Positions 59,231-64,000 of a stretch of DNA of 64,000 nucleotides are shown piece after piece. Numbering within the stretch: the stretch's first letter is position 1; each line of letters begins with the position of its first letter. The DNA is taken from assembly GCF_004101245.1 (NCBI RefSeq), contig NZ_SCIN01000001.1, positions 572,784 to 636,783 of the forward strand. The letters are read 5' to 3'. The position numbers and the translations under genes are program-made. The notes under the pieces were generated by a model. The model worked only from the letters and a program-made list of their open reading frames with translations. It was not told where the DNA came from and did not search any database. Source of the stretch: Sphingomonas sp. UV9 (lineage in GTDB: Bacteria; Pseudomonadota; Alphaproteobacteria; Sphingomonadales; Sphingomonadaceae).

Positions 59231-61261
59231 ATGACCTCACCGATCCGCACCGAACGCCATGACGACATCCTCGTCATCATCTCGAACAATCCGCCCGTCA
59301 ACGCGCTCGGCGCCGCCGTCCGCCAGGGCCTCGAAGCCGCGATCAAGGACGGCATCGCCGACGACAGCATCGCCGCGATGGTGATCCGCTGCGATGGCCG
59401 CACGTTCTTCGCGGGCGCTGACATCACCGAATTCGGCAAGGAAATGGTCGAGCCCGGCCTGCCCACCGTCGTCGACATGATCGAGGCCTCCTCGAAGCCG
59501 GTCGTCGCCGCGATCCACGGCACCGCGCTCGGCGGCGGATGCGAAGTCACGCTCGGCTGCCACTACCGCGTCGCCGTCCCGTCCGCGAAGATCGGCACCC
59601 CCGAAGTGAAGCTCGGCCTGCTCCCCGGTGCTGGCGGTACGCAGCGGATTCCCCGCATCGCCGGCGTGAAGCTCGCGCTGGAAATGACCGCCAAGGGCGA
59701 TCCGATCTCGGCAAAGAAAGCGCTCGATGCCGGCCTGATCGACAAGATCGTCGGCGAGGACAGCCTCGAGGCAGATGCCGTCGCCTTCGCCCGCGAGATC
59801 GCGACCAAGCGCCCCCTGCCCCGCGCGTCCGAGAAGACAGCACAGGCCGACCCCGATGCGGTCGCGGCGTTCAACAAGGAAAACGCGCGTCGTTTCCGTG
59901 GCTTCGAGGCGCCTCTTGCCAACATTGCTTGCATCGAAAAGGCCGCGGACGGCTCCAGCTTCGCAGACGGCATCGCGTTCGAGCGCCAGCAATTCATGAA
60001 GCTCATGATGGGCAACCAGTCCGCCGCGCAACGCCACATCTTCTTCGCCGAACGCCAGGCCGCCAAGATTGACGACGTCCCCGCAGACACCAAGCTGCGC
60101 GAAATCAAGCGTGTCGGCGTGATCGGCGCAGGCACGATGGGCGGCGGCATCTCGATGAACTTCCTGTCGGCCGGCATCCCCGTCACGATCGTCGAGATGC
60201 AGCAGGACGCGCTCGACCGCGGCACTGGCGTCGTCCGCAAGAATTACGAGGCGACCGCCGCCAAGGGCCGGATCAAGCCCGAGCAAGTCGAACAGGCGAT
60301 GGGCGCCCTGAAGCCGACGCTCGACTTCGCCGATCTCGCCGAATGCGACCTCATCATCGAGGCGGTGTACGAGACGATGGAGGTGAAGAAGGAGATTTTC
60401 ACCAAGCTCGACGCGATCGCCAAGCCCGGCGCGATCCTCGCGTCGAACACCTCCTATCTCGACATCGACGCGATCGCGGCGTGCACGAAGCGGCCGCAGG
60501 ACGTCGTCGGGATGCACTTCTTCTCGCCCGCCAACGTGATGAAATTGCTGGAGGTGGTCCGCGGCGACAAGACCGCGGACGACGTGCTGGCGACCGTCAT
60601 GGCGCTCGCCAAGAAGATCAAGAAGGTCGCGGTCGTGGCCGGCGTTACCTATGGCTTCATCGGCAACCGCATGCTGATGCCGCGCCAGGTCGAGGCGACC
60701 AAGCTACTGCTGGAAGGCGCGAGCCCCGAGCAGATCGACAAGGTCCATGTCGCGTTCGGCATGCCGATGGGGCCGTTCCAGATGAGCGACCTCGCCGGCG
60801 TCGACATCGGCTGGCACCGCGACCCGAGCCGGATCGAGAATATCCGTGACGCGCTCGCCGCGGAAAACCGCTGGGGTCAGAAGACCAAGGCCGGCTTCTA
60901 CGATTACGACGAGAAGCGCACCCCCTCGAACAGCCCGCGCGTCACGCAGATCATCGACGATTTCCGCGCCAAGTCGGGCGTGACGCCGCGCGAGATCAGC
61001 GACGAGGAGATCGTCGTCCGCACGCTCTACACGATGGTCAACGAAGGCGCGCTGATCCTCGAAGAGGGCAAGGCTCAGCGCGCGTCCGACGTCGATGTGG
61101 TCTGGATCTACGGCTATGGCTGGCCCGTCTACCGCGGCGGCCCGATGTTCTGGGCGCAGTCGGAAGGCCTGGCGAAGGTCGTCGCGGGGCTGGAGAAATA
61201 CGGCTTCCCCGTCGCCAAGTCGCTGAAGGACGCAGCCGCATCGGGTGGCCGACTGAAGTGA
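59231..61261 (+). CDS. Enoyl-CoA hydratase/3-hydroxyacyl-CoA dehydrogenase fusion
   Basis: 676 residues, FadB/FadJ-like bifunctional beta-oxidation enzyme. Enoyl-CoA hydratase domain at about 1-190: [31 protein letters not shown] and [15 protein letters not shown] with catalytic glutamates. Linker, then the NAD-binding domain at about 290-475: [22 protein letters not shown] and [19 protein letters not shown]-terminal dehydrogenase domains run to 676. AGGAG lies 5 nt before the ATG. No thiolase gene is seen in the window. The following amidase gene starts 37 nt after its stop. Confidence 0.96.
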   Translation: MTSPIRTERHDDILVIISNNPPVNALGAAVRQGLEAAIKDGIADDSIAAMVIRCDGRTFFAGADITEFGKEMVEPGLPTVVDMIEASSKPVVAAIHGTALGGGCEVTLGCHYRVAVPSAKIGTPEVKLGLLPGAGGTQRIPRIAGVKLALEMTAKGDPISAKKALDAGLIDKIVGEDSLEADAVAFAREIATKRPLPRASEKTAQADPDAVAAFNKENARRFRGFEAPLANIACIEKAADGSSFADGIAFERQQFMKLMMGNQSAAQRHIFFAERQAAKIDDVPADTKLREIKRVGVIGAGTMGGGISMNFLSAGIPVTIVEMQQDALDRGTGVVRKNYEATAAKGRIKPEQVEQAMGALKPTLDFADLAECDLIIEAVYETMEVKKEIFTKLDAIAKPGAILASNTSYLDIDAIAACTKRPQDVVGMHFFSPANVMKLLEVVRGDKTADDVLATVMALAKKIKKVAVVAGVTYGFIGNRMLMPRQVEATKLLLEGASPEQIDKVHVAFGMPMGPFQMSDLAGVDIGWHRDPSRIENIRDALAAENRWGQKTKAGFYDYDEKRTPSNSPRVTQIIDDFRAKSGVTPREISDEEIVVRTLYTMVNEGALILEEGKAQRASDVDVVWIYGYGWPVYRGGPMFWAQSEGLAKVVAGLEKYGFPVAKSLKDAAASGGRLK

Positions 61262-61298
61262 CCGCACGCCGCGCCACCTCCCAGGCGATCGCACGCTG

Positions 61299-62603
61299 AT
61301 GGAGCGGTCCGCGCTTCAGACCGCGGCGGCGATCCGTGCGGGCGAGACGACCGCGCTCGCCGAATGCGACGCGGCGATCGCGCGGATCGAGGCGCGCGAC
61401 GGTGCGATCAACGCCGTCGTCGTCCGCGATTTCGCGCGGGCGAGGGAGGCGGCGCGCGCGCTGGATGCGGAAGGTCCGGGTAACCGGCCGCTGTTCGGCG
61501 TGCCGATGACGGTCAAGGAATCGTTCGACGTCGCCGGCCTGCCGACCAGCTGGGGCGTCGGCGTCCACCGCGCGAACATCGTCGACCGCGATGCGGTGGC
61601 CGTGACCCGACTAAAGGCGGCGGGGGCGGTCATCCTCGGCAAGACCAACGTGCCCGTGCGGCTGAGCGACTGGCAGGCGGACAACCCGATCCACGGCCGC
61701 ACCAACCATCCGCTCGACCCGACCCTCACCCCCGGCGGATCGTCGGGCGGTGCCGCCGCAGCGCTCGCGTCCGGCATGGTGCCGCTCGAACTCGGCTCGG
61801 ACATCGGCGGCTCGATCCGCGTGCCCGCGGCGTTCTGCGGCGTCTGGGGCCACAAGCCGACCTATGCCGCGCTGTCCGACATCGGCCACCGTGTCCCCGG
61901 CACCGATGGGGCGAGCGCCGTCCTCGGCGTGATCGGACCGCTTGCGCGCAACCCGGAGGATCTAGCCGCAGCGCTCGATATCCTCGCCGACACCGCCTTG
62001 CCGCGCGCGACCCTCGATCTCGAGCGGCCGCGCATCCTGCTGCTCACCGCGCATCCCTCGGCGCGCGTCGATTCGTCGATCGTCGGTGCGATCGAGCGCG
62101 TCGGCGAATCACTCACTGCCGCCGGTGCCGCCGTTTCCCGCAAGCCCCCGCCGATCGACCTCGCCGCGCAACACACCGATTACATGCGGATGCTGGGCAT
62201 CGCGATGACCCGCGGCGGGCCATCGCGCGACGGCAAGGTCGCGACGCTGTCGCACTGGTTCGACCTGCTCGATTCGCAGGCGCGGATGCAGCGGGCATGG
62301 AACACGCTGTTCGAAGAGTTCGACGCGGTGATCGCGCCCGCCAGCGGCGTGAACGCCTTCCCGCACATTGCCGAGCGCAATGTCGCGCGACGCACGTTGT
62401 CGATCGACGGCGACGACACCCCGTTCGGCGTCCAGTTCGCTTGGGCGGGTCTCGCCACCTTCCCCAATCTGCCCGCGACCAGCGTGCCCGTCGGAACCGA
62501 CCCGCGCGGCCTGCCGATCGGCGTGCAGGTCATCACCAACCGTTACCGCGACCACGACGCGATCGCCGTCGCCGCGCTCGCCCACCGATTAAGCAGGAGC
62601 TGA
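61299..62603 (+). CDS. Amidase-signature hydrolase
   Basis: 434 residues. The Ser-cisSer-Lys triad of amidase-signature enzymes is visible: Lys in MTVKESFDVAG, cis-Ser in TPGGSSGGAAAALA and nucleophile Ser in SDIGGSIRVPAAF. It is not GatA-like in context, since no gatB or gatC is adjacent. It lies between two beta-oxidation genes on the same strand, so it may hydrolyse an amide to feed the pathway, but that is inferred. The next gene starts 4 nt after its stop. Confidence 0.93.
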   Translation: MERSALQTAAAIRAGETTALAECDAAIARIEARDGAINAVVVRDFARAREAARALDAEGPGNRPLFGVPMTVKESFDVAGLPTSWGVGVHRANIVDRDAVAVTRLKAAGAVILGKTNVPVRLSDWQADNPIHGRTNHPLDPTLTPGGSSGGAAAALASGMVPLELGSDIGGSIRVPAAFCGVWGHKPTYAALSDIGHRVPGTDGASAVLGVIGPLARNPEDLAAALDILADTALPRATLDLERPRILLLTAHPSARVDSSIVGAIERVGESLTAAGAAVSRKPPPIDLAAQHTDYMRMLGIAMTRGGPSRDGKVATLSHWFDLLDSQARMQRAWNTLFEEFDAVIAPASGVNAFPHIAERNVARRTLSIDGDDTPFGVQFAWAGLATFPNLPATSVPVGTDPRGLPIGVQVITNRYRDHDAIAVAALAHRLSRS

Positions 62604-62607
62604 TCCG

Positions 62608-63789
62608 ATGTCCGACCTCGACACTTTCCGGTCCGAAACCCGCGCCTGGCTCGCGGAAAACTGCCCGCCCGAGATGCGCAAGCCGGTGCGCTCGGAGGAC
62701 GATGTCTGCTGGGGCGGGCGCCAGTTCAAGCCATCGTCTCCGGCGCAAAAGGACTGGCTCGACACGATGGCCGCCAAGGGCTGGACCGTCCCCGACTGGC
62801 CTAAGGCCTATGGCGGCGGCGGGCTGTCGCCGGCCGAAACCAAGATCCTGCGCGAAGAAATGACGGCAATAAAGGCGCGCAACCCGCTCAACTCGTTCGG
62901 GATCTCGATGCTCGGACCGGCGCTGCTGAAATACGGTACCGAGGAGCAGAAGCTCGATCACCTGACCAAGATCGCGCGCGGCGAGATCCGCTGGTGCCAG
63001 GGCTATTCCGAGCCGAATGCGGGCTCCGACCTTGCGGGACTCGCCACCTCGGCAGAGGACAAGGGCGACCATTATCTCGTCAACGGGCAGAAGGTGTGGA
63101 CGTCCTACGCCGACAAGGCCGACTGGATCTTCTGTCTCGTCCGTACCGACAAGACGAGCAAGCAGGGCGGGATCAGCTTCGTGCTGTTCGACATGGCCTC
63201 GCCCGGCGTGTCGACCAAGCCGATCCTGCTGATCAGCGGCAATTCGCCGTTCTGCGAGACGTTCTTCGACAATGTCGCGGTGCCCAAGATCAACCGCGTG
63301 TACGAGGAGAACAAGGGCTGGGACGTCGCGAAATATCTGCTCGGGCATGAGCGTGAGATGATCTCCGGCATGGGGCTGGCGTCGAGCGGCGGCAATCCGT
63401 TGATCGACGGCGCGATCGCCACCGTCGGGCTCGGGCATGACGGCCGGCTCGCGGATCCGTTGCTGCGCGCGTCGATCGCGGTGTTCGAGGTGCGCGCGAA
63501 GGCGTTCGGGGCGATGTCCGAGCGGTTCATCGACGAGCTCAAGGCCGGCAGGGCGCACCCCGCGCAGCCGAGCATGATGAAATATTACGGCACCGAGCTG
63601 AACAAGTCGCGGTACGAACTGATGATGGCGGCGGGCGGTTCGGACGCGCTCGAATGGGACAGCGAGCGCTCGCGCGGCGGTGCGATCCCACGATCGTGGC
63701 TGCGCACCAAGGCGAACTCGATCGAGGGCGGGACGAGCGAGATCCAGCTCAACATCATCGCCAAGCGCATCCTCGAACTGCCGGCCTGA
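62608..63789 (+). CDS. Acyl-CoA dehydrogenase
   Basis: 393 residues, FAD-dependent. AGGAG precedes the ATG. Residues 130-145 hold WCQGYSEPNAGSDLAG, the FAD/acyl-CoA-binding signature; NGQKVWTSYADKADW and the C-terminal GGTSEIQLNIIAKRIL complete the fold. The pattern suits the FadE17/IpdE-like group that acts as heterotetramers with a partner acyl-CoA dehydrogenase, and the next gene encodes such a partner candidate. The substrate could be a steroid side chain or other branched acid; not decided. Confidence 0.93.
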   Translation: MSDLDTFRSETRAWLAENCPPEMRKPVRSEDDVCWGGRQFKPSSPAQKDWLDTMAAKGWTVPDWPKAYGGGGLSPAETKILREEMTAIKARNPLNSFGISMLGPALLKYGTEEQKLDHLTKIARGEIRWCQGYSEPNAGSDLAGLATSAEDKGDHYLVNGQKVWTSYADKADWIFCLVRTDKTSKQGGISFVLFDMASPGVSTKPILLISGNSPFCETFFDNVAVPKINRVYEENKGWDVAKYLLGHEREMISGMGLASSGGNPLIDGAIATVGLGHDGRLADPLLRASIAVFEVRAKAFGAMSERFIDELKAGRAHPAQPSMMKYYGTELNKSRYELMMAAGGSDALEWDSERSRGGAIPRSWLRTKANSIEGGTSEIQLNIIAKRILELPA

Positions 63790-63801
63790 CCACACACGCT
63801 C

Positions 63802-63890
63802 CGTCACCCCGGGCTCGTTCCGGGGTCCACTCATCCACCAGCGCGTCGGAAACGAGGCGCGGTGGACCCCGGAACAAGTCCGGGGTGACG
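63802..63890. repeat. Type A bimodular palindromic repeat
   Basis: CGTCACCCCGGGCTCGTTCCGGGGTCCAC on the left and GTGGACCCCGGAACAAGTCCGGGGTGACG on the right are near-perfect reverse complements (outer pairing of about 29 bp). It fills the gap between two acyl-CoA dehydrogenase genes and ends 15 nt before the next ATG. Confidence 0.9.
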
Positions 63891-63905
63891 AACAGGATTT
63901 GATCG

Positions 63906-64000
63906 ATGCCACTCTACCTAGACGACGACCAGACCGTCCTGCAGGACACGATCCGCGATTTCGTCGCCGAACACGCGCCCGTCAGCCACATGCGGTCCTT
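63906..64000 (+). CDS. Acyl-CoA dehydrogenase, N-terminal part (cut by window end)
   Basis: Only 31 residues are in the window. MPLYLDDDQTVLQDTIRDFV is the usual opening of an acyl-CoA dehydrogenase N-terminal helical domain. AGGA lies about 8 nt upstream. Its place directly after another dehydrogenase gene suggests a heteromeric pair. Confidence 0.75.
   Translation, partial: MPLYLDDDQTVLQDTIRDFVAEHAPVSHMRS

Overview
The window reads as a chromosomal segment of a GC-rich alphaproteobacterium of the order Sphingomonadales, most likely Sphingomonas or a close relative. The evidence is high G+C coding bias, an alphaproteobacterial LexA box (GTTC-N7-GTTC) in front of lexA, the gene order trpE / trpG-trpD-trpC-moaC / moeA-lexA / comEC / gltX-gltA, a complete 14-gene nuoA-N operon continuing into birA, coaX and rnj, and many short dispersed palindromic repeats in the gene gaps. 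Nothing here looks like a prophage, transposon, integron or CRISPR locus. The assignment rests on recalled family features, not on a database search.

Layout. 0-1.7 kb: a secreted TPR-like protein and triosephosphate isomerase on the minus strand. 1.8-12.2 kb: a PpiD/SurA-type foldase, tryptophan genes trpE, trpG, trpD and trpC, molybdopterin genes moaC and moeA, a TonB-like protein on the opposite strand, and lexA with its SOS operator. 12.4-17.6 kb: comEC (minus), then gltX, gltA and a 67-residue membrane protein. 17.6-24.7 kb: the least understood part. It holds a histidine-kinase-like protein with lysine at the phosphoacceptor position, a DUF2336-like protein, a membrane protein that resembles a degenerate nucleotidyltransferase/CDP-alcohol phosphotransferase fusion, a divergent 761-residue membrane-anchored coiled-coil protein, and an SDR dehydrogenase.

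24.8-43.0 kb, all minus strand: nuoA-N (respiratory complex I), birA, coaX, rnj and a DUF1467 gene, mostly with overlapping stop and start codons, so probably one long operon. 43.3-49.5 kb: suhB-like phosphatase, efp, an M23 peptidase, an L,D-transpeptidase, thiE, class I aldolase, a PemK/MazF-type toxin-antitoxin pair with a perfect operator palindrome, and a TlpA-like thioredoxin. 49.5-54.5 kb: gap, a MOSC protein and pgk on the minus strand; a ZauP-like coiled-coil gene, zapA, 6S RNA, the 5-formyltetrahydrofolate cyclo-ligase gene and a DUF2842 gene on the plus strand; then two identical tRNA-Asp genes. 54.5-64.0 kb: an AI-2E-type transporter, an acyl-CoA synthetase, a serine beta-lactamase-like hydrolase and a fatty-acid oxidation set (fadB/J-like fusion, amidase, two acyl-CoA dehydrogenases, the last cut by the window edge).

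Most of the window is housekeeping: glycolysis (tpiA, gap, pgk, fba), the TCA entry step, complex I, and tryptophan, cofactor and translation genes. The observations most worth following are the 17.6-23.9 kb cluster of apparently catalytically degenerate signalling and membrane proteins, the toxin-antitoxin module only 14 nt upstream of the aldolase gene, and palindromic repeats that sit directly on or next to ribosome binding sites inside operons (trpD, nuoJ, the MOSC gene, fadB/J and the last acyl-CoA dehydrogenase).
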